Counted from the stretch's first letter, positions 38,891 to 48,258 are shown. The stretch: DNA of 64,000 bases from Trebonia sp963737285 (GCA_963737285.1 CAVTRT010000002.1:2108001-2172000), one strand, 5' to 3'. A program made the numbers and translations. The notes: generated from the sequence alone by a model not told the origin.

Positions 38891-40390
38891 TCATGCCGAA
38901 GCACCAAGCCCCTTCGCCTCGTCAAGCAGCAGGTGCCCCCGCCGCGCCTGGAACACGGCCTCCACGGCGGCGGCCACCCGGTACAGCCGGTCGTCGGCCA
39001 GTGGCGGCGCCATCACCTGCAGCCCCACCGGCAGCCCGTTCTCCGGCGCGAGACCGATCGGCACCGACAGCGCCGCGTTGCCCGCCAGGTTCGACGGGAT
39101 CGTGCACAGGTCGGCGAGGTACATCGCCATCGGGTCATCGGCCCGCTCGCCGATGTCGAACGCGGTCGTCGGCGTGGGCGGCGAGATCAGCACGTCTACC
39201 TGCGAGAACGCGGCCTCGAAGTCGCGGATGATCAGGGTGCGGACCTGCTGCGCCTTGCCGTAGTAGGCGTCGTAGTAGCCACTGGACAGCGCATACGTGC
39301 CGAGCATGATCCGCCGCTTGACCTCAGCGCCAAAGCCGGCCGCTCGCGAGGTCGCCATGACCTCTTCCGCCGAGCCACCGCCAGTCCGCAGCCCGTACCG
39401 CATCCCGTCGAACCGCGCCAGGTTCGAGGACACCTCAGACGGCGCGATCAGGTAGTAGGCGGGCAGTGCGTACTTGAAGTGCGGGCAGCTGACCTCAACG
39501 ACCTTCGCGCCCAGTCCTTGCAGGACCTCGACCGCTTCGGCGAACCGCGACATCACGCCGGCCTGGTACCCGTCGCCGGCGAAGTCGCTGACGACGCCGA
39601 TCGTCATCCCGGATACGTCGCCGAGCCGGGCCGCCTCGACAACCGGCGGAACCGGCGCGTCGATGGAGGTGGCGTCCATCGGGTCATGCCCGGACATCAC
39701 CTGATGCAGCAGGGCAGTGTCTAGGACGTTCCTGCCCAGCGGACCGGGCGTGTCCAGCGACGACGCGAATGCCACGACGCCGTACCTGGACGAGCCACCG
39801 TAGGTCGGCTTGGTGCCGACGATGCCGCACACGGCGGCGGGCTGGCGGATCGAACCACCGGTGTCGGTGCCCAGCGACAGCGGAGCCTCGAACGCGGCGA
39901 CCGCGGCGGCAGAGCCGCCCGACGAGCCGCCAGGCACCTTGGCTAGGTCCCACGGGTTGTGCGTCGGGCCGTACCCGGAGTTCTCGGTGGAGGATCCCAT
40001 CGCGAACTCATCCATGTTCGTCTTGCCAATGAGGACGGCGTCAGCAGCCCGCAGCCGGGCGGTAACCGTCGACTCATAGGGCGGCACCCAGCCCTGGAGG
40101 ATCTTCGACCCGCAGGTGGTCGGCATCCCGACGGTCGCGAACAAGTCCTTGACCGCCACCGGTACCCCAGCCAGCGCGCCAAGCGACTCACCACGGGCGC
40201 GCTTGTCGTCCACGGCGCGCGCCTGGGCGAGCGCGTCGCCGGTCGCAACATGGAGGAACGCCTTGACCCGGTCATCCACAGCGGCGATCTGGTCCAGGTG
40301 CGCCTGGGTCACCTCGAGGGCGGAGACTTCACCCGCCGTTACCGCGGCGGCCAGCTCGGCCGCCGTCTTCCGCGTAAGTTCACGGTCCAT
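38891..40390 (-). CDS. gatA: Glutamyl-tRNA(Gln)/aspartyl-tRNA(Asn) amidotransferase subunit A
   Basis: 499 residues of the amidase-signature family, liberating ammonia from glutamine for the GatB active site. The catalytic Lys lies in GVPVAVKDLFATVGMPTTCG, the Ser-cisSer-Lys nucleophile segment in VPGGSSGGSAAAVAAFEAPL with SLGTDTGGSIRQPAAVCGIV, which contains the nucleophilic Ser (GGSIRQPA). The start ATG 40390 begins MDRELTRKTAAELAAAVTAG. It sits 5 bases downstream of gatC and 34 bases upstream of gatB, a tight operon. Complete and intact. Confidence 0.96.
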   Translation of the reverse strand: MDRELTRKTAAELAAAVTAGEVSALEVTQAHLDQIAAVDDRVKAFLHVATGDALAQARAVDDKRARGESLGALAGVPVAVKDLFATVGMPTTCGSKILQGWVPPYESTVTARLRAADAVLIGKTNMDEFAMGSSTENSGYGPTHNPWDLAKVPGGSSGGSAAAVAAFEAPLSLGTDTGGSIRQPAAVCGIVGTKPTYGGSSRYGVVAFASSLDTPGPLGRNVLDTALLHQVMSGHDPMDATSIDAPVPPVVEAARLGDVSGMTIGVVSDFAGDGYQAGVMSRFAEAVEVLQGLGAKVVEVSCPHFKYALPAYYLIAPSEVSSNLARFDGMRYGLRTGGGSAEEVMATSRAAGFGAEVKRRIMLGTYALSSGYYDAYYGKAQQVRTLIIRDFEAAFSQVDVLISPPTPTTAFDIGERADDPMAMYLADLCTIPSNLAGNAALSVPIGLAPENGLPVGLQVMAPPLADDRLYRVAAAVEAVFQARRGHLLLDEAKGLGASA

Positions 40391-40395
40391 CCCCG

Positions 40396-40689
40396 TTACC
40401 CTTCCTCGACCAGGATCCGCGGCACCTTGAACCGCTGCATCTCCACTGCCGGAGCACCGCTGAGTGCTTCTTCGGGGGTCAGGCAGGGGCGCGGCTCGTC
40501 GTCGCGGAACACGTTCGTCAGGCCGGTCGCGTGCGAGGTCGGCGGGATGCCCTCCGCCGCGACCTCCTGCACCTGCGCGACCGCCGAGATGATCTGGTTG
40601 AGCTGCGGGGCCAGATGATCTAGCTCTTCGTCGCTGAGCGCGAGCCTGGACAGGCGCGCCAGGTGAGCGATGTCGTCTCGGGTAATCAA
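40396..40689 (-). CDS. gatC: Amidotransferase subunit C
   Basis: A 97-residue stabilising subunit with the family pattern ITRDDIAHLARLSRLALSDE, FRDDEPRPCLTPEEALSGAP and the C-terminal FKVPRILVEE. I use the TTG at 40689, because GGAAGGA lies 5 bases upstream and the family normally starts directly at I-[TS]-R-[DE]-[DE]; ATG codons further upstream would add non-family residues. First gene of the gatCAB operon. Confidence 0.92.
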   Translation of the reverse strand: MITRDDIAHLARLSRLALSDEELDHLAPQLNQIISAVAQVQEVAAEGIPPTSHATGLTNVFRDDEPRPCLTPEEALSGAPAVEMQRFKVPRILVEEG

Positions 40690-40861
40690 CGGGTTCCTTC
40701 CGAGGTGCAGGAGGGGCATCCCCCCGCAAGCTACAGGGCCAGTGCGTTTCATCCTAGGGGGTGCCGGCGTTGCTCCCCGCTTTATTTACGTCCGCTACGT
40801 AGTCTGGCGCAACACACAGCAACCAAGCGGATACAAAACGCTTCCTTATTTCGGGGAGAAG

Positions 40862-42912
40862 ATGATCAATACACGGATGATCGCCTGCGGCATTACCGCC
40901 GCCGTGCTCGCGGGCGTGGGGGCGCTGACGCCTCCGGCTCTCGCGGGCATCCCGCACCTGGTGACACGGCCAGCGGGCCTGCAGCCACCGGACACCAGGC
41001 AGCCACCCGGCACCAGGCAGCCACCCGGCACCAGGCAGCTAGCGGACAGTGCGGTCCCGTTCGCCGGGGACAGTGCCCGCGCGCTCGTGGCCGGCTCCAG
41101 GCGACTAACCCTCCAGGTCTGGCTGACCCCCCGGATCGCCGCGGCACAAAGCTATGCGAGCGCCGCCAGCATGCCAGGCACCTCGTTGTTCGGGCATTAC
41201 CTGCGCCCGTCGCAGTACGCGACACGGTTCGGCGCGACGAGGGCGCGGGCCGATGCCGTCCAGGCGTGGCTCCGGTCGGCGGGCTTCACCGGCGTCGCGA
41301 CGGACTCCCAGCTCACCTACGTGCGGGCGACCGCCCCCGTCTCGTTGATCGACCGGGCGCTGCACGTACAGGTCAGGTATTACGCCCTGCCTGCGCAGAC
41401 GCCCGCCGGGGCGTACGCGCTGCGCGGCAACGACCGGCCGGTCTCCGTCCCCGCATCGCTGGCCGGCAGCGTGCTAGGCATCACCGGCCTGGACAACGCC
41501 CCGCCCGCGATGACCTGGAGCACCACGAGGAGGGTCTCGTCAGGCCCGGCCACCCCGCCGCAAAGCTCTCCCCCGCTTCAAGGCACTGGCCCTTCGTTCC
41601 CGTGCTCGGCCTGGTACGGCCAGCACTACGCCCGTCACCTGCCGCAGATGTACGGGTCGACCCAGTTCCCGACCCAGGCCTGCGGCTACAGCGCGACGCA
41701 GCTGCGCCGTGCCTACGAGTACAACCCGAGGTACACGGGCCGGGGTCAGACGATCGCGCTCATCGAGCTCGGGCTGGTGCCGTACATGTTCCGCACGCTG
41801 CAAGACTTCGCGCGGGCCAACGACATCCCGTCCCCGCAAGCTACGAGCTACCGCGAGCTGTCGATCGGGCGAGGCGACGACTGCGGCACGCCGTTTGACG
41901 TCGAGGAGCAGCTGGACGTCGAGACGACGTACGCGATGGCTCCGGGCGCAACCCGGCTCGTGGTCGGCGGTGACAGCTGCGACAACGGTGATTACGGCCT
42001 GCAGGCACTGTTCAACGCGGTTAACGTGGTCCTGGACGGGAACGGCAACGAGCCATTGGCCTCGATCATCTCAAACTCGTGGGAGGGGTTCGCCGAGAAC
42101 CAGCCATCCGAGATCGACAGCATCGAGCACTCGCTGCTGGTGCGCGCCGCCGCCGAGGGGGTCGGCATGTACTTCTCAGCCGGGGACACCTCGGGCGTCC
42201 TCACCCCGGCCAGCGACCCGTACGCCATCTCCGTTGGCGGGACGACGCTAGACATCGGCAACCGGGACCCGCGGCTCTTCGAGACCGGCTGGTCCACCGG
42301 CATGTACACCGACCCCATCGGCAGCTGGCAGTTCCAGGGCGAGGAGGGCGGTACCGGCGGCGGCCAAAGCCAGCTGTGGGCACAGCCCGCCTATCAGCGC
42401 GGCATCGTGCCTGCCTCACTCGCCCGTGCCCCCGGTAACCGCCCCGGCTCGTCCGGACCGTGCCGGACATTAGCGCGGACGCCGACCCATTTACCGGGAT
42501 GGCGGTGGGCACGATGACGCTCAGCTCCGCCAGGCAGCCGGTCAGCTACGCCACCATGCCCACGGGCGGGACAAGCCTGTCCACGCCGCTCGTCGCAGCC
42601 CTGGTCGCGGATGCCCAGCAAGGGATGCCACGGCCGTTCGGATTCCTCAACCCGGTGCTCTACCGGCTGGCCGGGACGTCGGCGTTCCACGACCCGCAGC
42701 CTGTCACCAACTCGACCCCGAGCAAGTACAAGGCGATCGCGTGCGGGGCCTCCGACTGCGGCGCGCTATCGCTGGCGAACTTCGACGACCAGAGCTGGGG
42801 CATGTCCGGCTACACCGGCCAGGTCACCCTCCGCGGATACAGCACGATGACCGGCATCGGAACCCCTGACGGCAGCTACTTCATCCCCCTCCTGCGCGAG
42901 CTGGAGAGGTAG
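40862..42912 (+). CDS. Secreted S53 (sedolisin/kumamolisin-type) serine-carboxyl protease (frameshift)
   Basis: Start ATG 40862 behind GGGGAGAAG; signal peptide NTRMIACGITAAVLAGVGA to about ALA-G29. Residues ~75-215 are the pro-kumamolisin activation domain (LQVWLTPRIAAAQSYAS, FGHYLRPSQYATRFG). The catalytic domain has Glu348 and Asp352 in PFDVEEQLDVETTYAMAPGA, the oxyanion Asp442 in MYFSAGDTSGV and the nucleophile in GGTSLSTPLVAAL. That last part is in a second frame: the break is near 42440, before RTVPDISADADPFTGM. A 21-bp repeat encodes RQPPGTRQPPGTRQ after the signal peptide. It is an acid protease secreted for nutrition. Convergent with ligA and divergent from gatC; its promoter overlaps the gatC 5' region. 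Confidence 0.87.
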
Positions 42913-42935
42913 CTTCCGGTACTGGACGCAGGATG

Positions 42936-42969
42936 TGGCTGGCCCGCCCCGGCAGGGGCGGGCCAGCCA
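42936..42969. terminator. Terminator hairpin between the S53 protease and ligA
   Basis: TGGCTGGCCCGCCCC (42936-42950) and GGGGCGGGCCAGCCA (42955-42969) form a perfect 15-bp stem with a GGCA loop, 24 bases after the protease stop, in a convergent gap. Confidence 0.85.
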
Positions 42970-43056
42970 CTCGCTTATCCGCTGGTTCGCGGAGCCAGCC
43001 ATAAGCTTCCTTATGCCACCACCCTCATCGTCGACACCTCGTGGAGCGGGCTCTCC

Positions 43057-45258
43057 CTATGCCGGGGGGCCGGGCGGGGGGCCGGGCGGGGGGCCGGGCG
43101 GGGGGCCGGGCGGGGGGCCGGGCGGGGGGCCGACAGGGGGGCCGTCCCCCCGGACAAGCACAGCCTCGGGACCGCCGGCGAGCAGCGCGCGGAAGCCATC
43201 GGAGTCAAGGATCGGGATGCCCAGCTCCACGGCCTTGTCATACTTAGAGCCGGCGCTCTCGCCGGCCACCACGAACGACGTCTTCTTCGACACCGAGGAG
43301 GCCGACTTGCCCCCGGCGGCACGCACCGCCTCGGCCGCCTCGTCCCTGGTGAGCCCTTCCAGCGTCCCGGTGATCACCACGGTCACTCCGGCCAGCAGTC
43401 GCCCGGCGGCGGCCGACGGGTCCCAGTCGGGGGTCGCGAGTCGCACCCCCGCCCTTCGCCACTTGTCCACGATCGACAGGTGCCAGTCCACGCTGAACCA
43501 GTCCGCCACTGAGGCCGCGATCGTCGGCCCCACGCCCTCCACGATCGCGAGTGCCTCCGGGGAAGCCTCGGCGATCGCGCTCAGCGACCCGAACGCATCC
43601 GCTAGCGCCCGCGCCGCCGTCGGCCCTACGTGCCGGATGGACAGCGCGACCAGGATGCGCCACAGCGGCCGGGTCTTGACCTCCTCGAGGTTGAGCACCA
43701 GCACCTGAGCGTTCGCTTTCAGCCCGCCTGCCTTGTTCACGAAGAATGGCGACCGCCCCAGCGAAGAAGCGTCCAGGAAGAACAGGTCTCCCTCATCGGT
43801 CACCAGGCCGTCGTCAAGCAGCGCGCTGACCGCCTCCCAGCCGAGCACCTCGATGTCGAGCGCTCCCCGGGAGGCTAGGCCAAACAGCCGCTCGCGGAGC
43901 TGGGCGGGGCAGGACCGGGTGTTCGGGCAGCGCCAGTCGACCTCGCTCTCGTCACGGGCGAGCGGGGTCTGGCACGATGGGCACTTACGCGGGAACTCAA
44001 AGGCCCGCTCCGAGCCGTCCCGCAGGTCGATGACAGGCCCGAGTACCTCCGGTATGACCTCCCCGGCCTTGCGCAGGATGACCATGTCGCCGATGAGCAC
44101 GCCCTTACGCTCGACCTCGTCCTCGTTGTGCAGTGTCGCCCGCTCGACGGTGGACCCGCTGACCACGACGGGGGCCATCACCGCGAACGGGGTGACCCGG
44201 CCGGTGCGGCCCACGTTGACCTGGATGTCCAGCAGTCGGGTCGTCACCTCCTCCGGCGGGTACTTGTAAGCGATCGCCCAGCGCGGCGCGCGGCTCGTCG
44301 CGCCCATCGCCTGCTGCGTCGCGATCGAGTCCACCTTCACTACCACGCCGTCGATCTCATAGGGCGGCTCGTGCCGGTGCGCGGGATCGGAGTAGTAGTC
44401 CACGTACTCCTGGACGGATCCGATGTCGTCCACGACCTTGTAGCGGTCGCTGACAGGGAACCCCCACGCCCGCAGCCGCTCGTACCACCCGGACTGCGTA
44501 TCCGGCGCGCCCTCTAGGTGGCCCCCGCCGCCAGGCTCCGACGCCGAGCCACTGATCTGGCCGGCCGCCTCCACACGGCCGATGCCGTGCACGATCATGT
44601 CCAGCGCCCGGGACGCCGTGACCTTCGGGTCCTTCTGCCGCAGCGACCCGGCCGCAGCGTTGCGCGGGTTGGCGAAGGCCTGCTTGCCTGCCTCCTGCAG
44701 CGTCTCGTTGAGCCGCTCGAAGGCGGCTTCCGGCAAGAACACCTCGCCACGCACCTCTAGGAGGTGCGGCACGTCGGCTCCGGTCAACCGGGCCGGGACC
44801 GACCTGATCGTCCGGACGTTGAGGGTCACGTCCTCGCCGGTCCGCCCGTCGCCCCGGGTCGCGGCCCGGGCCAGTCGCCCGTGCTCGTAGACGAGGTCGA
44901 TCGCAAGCCCGTCGATCTTCAGCTCGCACAGGTACGGTCCAGTGCCGCCGAGCTTCACGGCACGGTCATGCCAGCCCCCCAGTTCCTGCGCCGAGAACAC
45001 GTTGTCGAGCGACATCAGTCGCTCCAGGTGCTCTACCGGCGTGAACAGCGTCGACAGCATTCCGCCGACCTTCTGCGTGGCCGAGTCGGGCGTCCGCAGC
45101 TCAGGGAACTGCTCCTCGAGCGTATTGAGGTCCCGGATCCCCGCGTCGTACTCCCCGTCGTCGATCGTCGGCGAGTCAAGCAGGTGATACCGGTACTGCG
45201 CCTCCAGCAGCTTCTCGTTGAGCTCCATATGCCGCTGCCGCGCTTGCGCGAGGTCCAT
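43057..45258 (-). CDS. ligA: NAD+-dependent DNA ligase with a GPPP-repeat tail
   Basis: 733 residues from MDLAQARQRHMELNEKLLEA (45258). Order: domain Ia with YRYHLLDSPTIDDGEYD; adenylation domain with the AMP-accepting Lys114 in CELKIDGLAIDLVYEHGRL; OB fold; four-Cys zinc finger CPSCQTPL...RCPNTRSCPAQ; helix-hairpin-helix repeats; BRCT domain LLAGVTVVITGTLEGLTRDE. It seals replication and repair nicks and is essential. Two oddities: a short Gly-rich insert GSASEPGGGGHLEGAPD in the adenylation domain, and a C-terminal tail of about seven GPPP units after the BRCT domain. The ATG overlaps the stop of the metE-like gene (TGATG), so expression is coupled. Confidence 0.95.
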   Translation of the reverse strand: MDLAQARQRHMELNEKLLEAQYRYHLLDSPTIDDGEYDAGIRDLNTLEEQFPELRTPDSATQKVGGMLSTLFTPVEHLERLMSLDNVFSAQELGGWHDRAVKLGGTGPYLCELKIDGLAIDLVYEHGRLARAATRGDGRTGEDVTLNVRTIRSVPARLTGADVPHLLEVRGEVFLPEAAFERLNETLQEAGKQAFANPRNAAAGSLRQKDPKVTASRALDMIVHGIGRVEAAGQISGSASEPGGGGHLEGAPDTQSGWYERLRAWGFPVSDRYKVVDDIGSVQEYVDYYSDPAHRHEPPYEIDGVVVKVDSIATQQAMGATSRAPRWAIAYKYPPEEVTTRLLDIQVNVGRTGRVTPFAVMAPVVVSGSTVERATLHNEDEVERKGVLIGDMVILRKAGEVIPEVLGPVIDLRDGSERAFEFPRKCPSCQTPLARDESEVDWRCPNTRSCPAQLRERLFGLASRGALDIEVLGWEAVSALLDDGLVTDEGDLFFLDASSLGRSPFFVNKAGGLKANAQVLVLNLEEVKTRPLWRILVALSIRHVGPTAARALADAFGSLSAIAEASPEALAIVEGVGPTIAASVADWFSVDWHLSIVDKWRRAGVRLATPDWDPSAAAGRLLAGVTVVITGTLEGLTRDEAAEAVRAAGGKSASSVSKKTSFVVAGESAGSKYDKAVELGIPILDSDGFRALLAGGPEAVLVRGDGPPVGPPPGPPPGPPPGPPPGPPPGPPA
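43064..43135. repeat. 12-bp tandem repeat GGGGGGCCGGGC, about 6 copies, in the ligA 3' end
   Basis: The unit encodes GPPP on the minus strand, giving a low-complexity Gly/Pro tail to LigA. The run of G6 in each unit is prone to replication slippage and to sequencing error, so copy number should be treated with caution. Confidence 0.9.
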
Positions 45259-46409
45259 CAGGCACGCTCCTCCATGATCTCCGGCAAGATCCGCGCCGCC
45301 TCCCGGGCGCGCCTCGCCGTCGCGCGCGCTCCCTCCGGCGATGCCCCCGCCAGGCCGCACGCGGGGGTTATCACGACCTGAGGCGCACAGGCGCGCGGCG
45401 GCAGTCCCATCGTCCGCCAGGCGTCCGCGACCGACCGAGCCACCGTCGCGGGAGTCACCCGGGGCACCGGCCCAGTCGGCGGGCCCACAGGGCGGGCAGA
45501 GGGCCGAGAGAAGGCGGTCCGTTCGGTATCGGGGGTCGATGAGGCGGCGCCTACCAGGAGTCCGAGGCCGGCCTCGGTGGCCTCGGCGAGGGCATCCCAG
45601 TTCCCGGTCCGTACCTGGCTAAGGTCGAATGAGACAGCGTTCGCCCCGCAGCCCCGGATGATTCCGAACGGTACGTCCCCTCCGCAGCAGTGCACGACCG
45701 TGTATTTCCGGGCAGCGGTGAGCACCGTGCGCAGCCGTTCCCTGATGACTTCCTCGTCAACAGCGCGAACTGTGGACAGGCCGCTCGGCGTGGGGATCGA
45801 CCCCTCGATCACGTTGGGCAATGCCGGCTCGTCCAACTGCACGATAATGCGGGCACCGGGGACCCGCTTGGCGGCCTCGGCGACGTGCGCGGCCACCCCT
45901 TCGGCGAGGGACGCGGTAATGTCGGCGACCGCTCCTGGGTCAGCCAGCGCGGGCTTCAGTGAGTGCGGCTGCTCCAGGGTCGCGGCAAGCGTCCACGGCC
46001 CCGCCACCTGGAGCTTCAGTAGCCCGGTGTAGCCGTCGAGCACCTCCTCAAGCGCGTCCAGGTCGTGGGCGAGCATCGACTTCGCCCGGCTCAGGTCCCT
46101 GCCAGGGCGCTCCGGGGTCAGGCGCCAGCCGCGCGGGGTCGTCTCGATGGGGATATCGATAAGGATGGCCGCCGTGCGGCCGATCATGTCGGCGCCGGGA
46201 CCCCGCTGCGGGAGTTCGGCCAGGTGCGGAAAATCCCCGAGCTCGGTGACAATGGTGCGCGCCGCCTCCATCGGGTCGGTGCCAGGAAGCGATCCGATTC
46301 CGGTCGCGATACCAGGCTGCCACGGGAAGCCCCTCGCGTCTGAGGCGGCACTGTTGTCGGCGGCACTGTTGTCGGAGGCACTGTCGTTTACGGCACTGTT
46401 TTCGGCCAC
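45258..46409 (-). CDS. Cobalamin-independent methionine synthase-like (MetE C-terminal/UroD superfamily) protein
   Basis: About 383 residues from GTG 46409, preceded 10 bases earlier by TAGACT, which suggests a leaderless transcript. The barrel shows TGIGSLPGTDPMEAARTIVT, LLKLQVAGPWTLAATLEQ, IIVQLDEPALPNVIEGSIPT, VVHCCGGDVPFGIIR with the zinc-ligand His-Cys, and a late Cys in VITPACGLAGASPEGA, as in MetE. It is much shorter than full MetE, so it may be a methylcobalamin- or corrinoid-type methyltransferase relative rather than classical methionine synthase. An N-terminal 5-residue repeat (DNSAADNSAASD) is probably disordered. The stop overlaps the ligA start by one base. Confidence 0.8.
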   Translation of the reverse strand: MAENSAVNDSASDNSAADNSAASDARGFPWQPGIATGIGSLPGTDPMEAARTIVTELGDFPHLAELPQRGPGADMIGRTAAILIDIPIETTPRGWRLTPERPGRDLSRAKSMLAHDLDALEEVLDGYTGLLKLQVAGPWTLAATLEQPHSLKPALADPGAVADITASLAEGVAAHVAEAAKRVPGARIIVQLDEPALPNVIEGSIPTPSGLSTVRAVDEEVIRERLRTVLTAARKYTVVHCCGGDVPFGIIRGCGANAVSFDLSQVRTGNWDALAEATEAGLGLLVGAASSTPDTERTAFSRPSARPVGPPTGPVPRVTPATVARSVADAWRTMGLPPRACAPQVVITPACGLAGASPEGARATARRAREAARILPEIMEERA

Positions 46410-46467
46410 GGTATCGAGTCTAGGGCTTGTCGAGCCGGGGGTCGCGGAAGCGGGGACCGTGCATGCC

Positions 46468-46517
46468 GGTGGCCCGCAGGCTCGGTTCCGCGGTTCCCCG
46501 TGAGCCTGCGGGCCACC
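46468..46517. terminator. Strong hairpin upstream of the metE-like gene
   Basis: GGTGGCCCGCAGGCTC (46468-46483) and GAGCCTGCGGGCCACC (46502-46517) form a 16-bp perfect stem with an 18-base loop. It separates the metE-like gene from the small membrane genes upstream on the same strand, most simply as their terminator. It also argues that the metE-like gene starts downstream of it, at 46409. Confidence 0.75.
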
Positions 46518-46596
46518 TCCCAGCACGCTCCTCATTGAGCGCACCACCTTAGTCAGTGCCGTCCTTGCCTTCTGTTGTTGTCAGCGGCTTGCGTTG

Positions 46597-46842
46597 TCAG
46601 CCGGCGTCGCGCCACCAGGGGCCGTCCGGCGGGTCCTCGCGGTCGTCCGGCTCCGGGTAGTCCAGGCCGTCCGTCGGCGGGCCGATGTCGAGCTGATCCT
46701 CCGGGTCCAGCCGCAGAGGCTTGGGCCTGGTCGCCAGGTAGTTCGCGAGGCCGGGTAGCGCCATGACGATGAGGAAGCCGACCACGATGCCGACGACGAA
46801 GAAGATTCCGATGATCGCGGCCACCCACTCGAACGCGTTCAC
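46597..46842 (-). CDS. Small single-pass membrane protein, 81 residues
   Basis: Starts at GTG 46842 with AAGGGGGCGG upstream. Residues 2-30 form a hydrophobic helix (FEWVAAIIGIFFVVGIVVGF, LIVMALPGLANYL), followed by an acidic Pro/Asp-rich cytoplasmic or external tail (DPEDQLDIGPPTDGLDYPE) ending PWWRDAG. The start overlaps the stop of the preceding membrane-protein gene (GTGA), so the two are coupled. No known domain; the acidic tail could be a protein-interaction region. Confidence 0.65.
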   Translation of the reverse strand: MNAFEWVAAIIGIFFVVGIVVGFLIVMALPGLANYLATRPKPLRLDPEDQLDIGPPTDGLDYPEPDDREDPPDGPWWRDAG

Positions 46843-47093
46843 GAGTTCCGCCCCCTTCCGGGACGGAGTTGCGGGTCCCGGTACTCGGCGGACCCATCCG
46901 GCGTACCGTCCCTTCGGCCGACACCGGCCAGCCTCCGGGCACCGCCGCACCCGTTACCCGGCGCCGGGCCCTTGAGGGACTTTTTCTTGTCCTCCCGGTT
47001 GGACGCCCAGGACACGATCAGAAGGACCCCGATCGCGGTCCCGCCGAGGAAGACGATGAGGAAGAGGATTGCGATCGCCGCGAAAGCGCTCAT
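46839..47093 (-). CDS. Small single-pass membrane protein, 84 residues
   Basis: MSAFAAIAILFLIVFLGGTA with IGVLLIVSW forms one N-terminal membrane helix; the rest is basic, Gly/Arg-rich and probably disordered (NREDKKKSLKGPAPGNG). It overlaps the next gene by 4 bases, giving a two-gene unit of tiny membrane proteins, closed by the hairpin at 46468. The paired topologies, basic tail with acidic tail, suggest the two products may associate. Function unknown. Confidence 0.6.
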   Translation of the reverse strand: MSAFAAIAILFLIVFLGGTAIGVLLIVSWASNREDKKKSLKGPAPGNGCGGARRLAGVGRRDGTPDGSAEYRDPQLRPGRGRNS

Positions 47094-47231
47094 GAGCGCC
47101 TCCCACCCGTGCTGTGGCCGTGCGGCGAGCCGCAGGCCGGTCCAACTAGCCCTTCATGTACCTCTAGAGTGAATCAGCTGGCTCGATGGTCTCGTGCCCA
47201 TCGTTCAGACTATTCATCTTGATCAGCTCAT

Positions 47232-47374
47232 CCAACTTGTTGGTACATTTGGAACGATTCCCGGCATGCGCGGACGCGAAACCCTGATCCACACCCAATC
47301 ATCCGAAAAGTTCTACTGCTTCCATCCATCGGGATTGTCCTTGTAGACCAACTTGTTGGTACATCTGGTATAAT
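47232..47374 (+). promoter_or_regulatory. Duplicated operator and promoter of gntR copy 1
   Basis: The 21-base sequence CCAACTTGTTGGTACATYTGG occurs twice (47232-47252 and 47348-47368), differing at one base. Each contains the palindrome CCAACTTGTTGG. The second copy is followed directly by a perfect TATAAT -10 hexamer (47369-47374), 51 bases before the ATG at 47426. A regulator bound there would block RNA polymerase, as in autorepression by GntR proteins; the 116-bp spacing (11 helical turns) would suit looping. Confidence 0.75.
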
Positions 47375-47425
47375 CTGCCTGGCCAGGCGCGCAGAGCACC
47401 CCAGGGCGGCACCCAGGAGTGAGGC

Positions 47426-48235
47426 ATGACTGAACCCATGTACCGGCGGATCGCCGAAGACCTCAGGGCACGAATAGAGTCCGGCGTGATACCTCAGGGC
47501 GCGAAGTTGCCGACGGAGACCGAACTCAGGGACCGCTATGACGGCGCCGCCCGGAACACGGTCCGGGATGCCATTAAGTTGCTGGCCAGCCGAGGCTTGG
47601 TGGAGACAAGGCCAGGTAAGGGCACGTTCACGACACGGCACGTGGATCCGTTCGTAACGACCCTGACAGCCATTCGCGTGCCGACCGCGGATGAGGCGGG
47701 CCTAAGCGGCATCGAGGGCGAGGATAGCTTGGCCGAGATAGGGCAGCAGGGTCGGACAGCGTCAACGTCCGCCCTGCAGGTCAGCGTTCAGCCGGCGCCG
47801 GACGACGTCGCGGCGCGACTGGAGGTTCCGCCTGGGACGCAGGTCGTCTGCAGGCGGCAGGAGTTCTTGGTGGACAACACGCCACTGTCGCTGCGAACCG
47901 AGTACTACCCCCTCGACTTCGTCACCGACGGCGCGACCGACCTGGTGCGGGCCGAAAGCCTCCCCGGTGGTGCCGCTTCATACCTGGAGCAACGTCTTGA
48001 CCTGGTCCAGGTGGGTTACCAGGAACGCATTCTTGTCCGCCCGCCGGCGAAGGACGAGGCGCGGTTCTTGGAGATACCGGACGACGGGCGTGTCTCAGTG
48101 ATCCGGCGCACGCACTACCACGCCGCACGCAGGCCGTTCCGGGTCACGGTCACCGTGCTGCCAGCAGATCGCGTCGAGTTGGTCATCAACTCCGGCGACG
48201 TGCCCGATGATCACGCCACCCCTGCAGTGGCGTGA
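47426..48235 (+). CDS. GntR/UTRA (HutC-subfamily) regulator, paralogue 1 of 4
   Basis: 269 residues. The winged helix reads MYRRIAEDLRARIESGVIPQ, KLPTETELRDRYDGAARNTV, then RDAIKLLASRGLVETRPGKG and TFTTR. The C-terminal UTRA ligand domain follows (VVCRRQEFLVDNTPLSLRTE, YYPLDFVTDGA, VTVTVLPADRVELVINSG). It has a longer linker between the domains than HutC-type proteins usually do, ending each time in a similar phrase in all four paralogues. The ribosome-binding site is CAGGAGTGAGG. It is the most divergent in position, with its own duplicated operator. The effector is unknown. Confidence 0.88.
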   Translation: MTEPMYRRIAEDLRARIESGVIPQGAKLPTETELRDRYDGAARNTVRDAIKLLASRGLVETRPGKGTFTTRHVDPFVTTLTAIRVPTADEAGLSGIEGEDSLAEIGQQGRTASTSALQVSVQPAPDDVAARLEVPPGTQVVCRRQEFLVDNTPLSLRTEYYPLDFVTDGATDLVRAESLPGGAASYLEQRLDLVQVGYQERILVRPPAKDEARFLEIPDDGRVSVIRRTHYHAARRPFRVTVTVLPADRVELVINSGDVPDDHATPAVA

Positions 48236-48258
48236 TCATGGCGTCAGGCGGTACGGCG

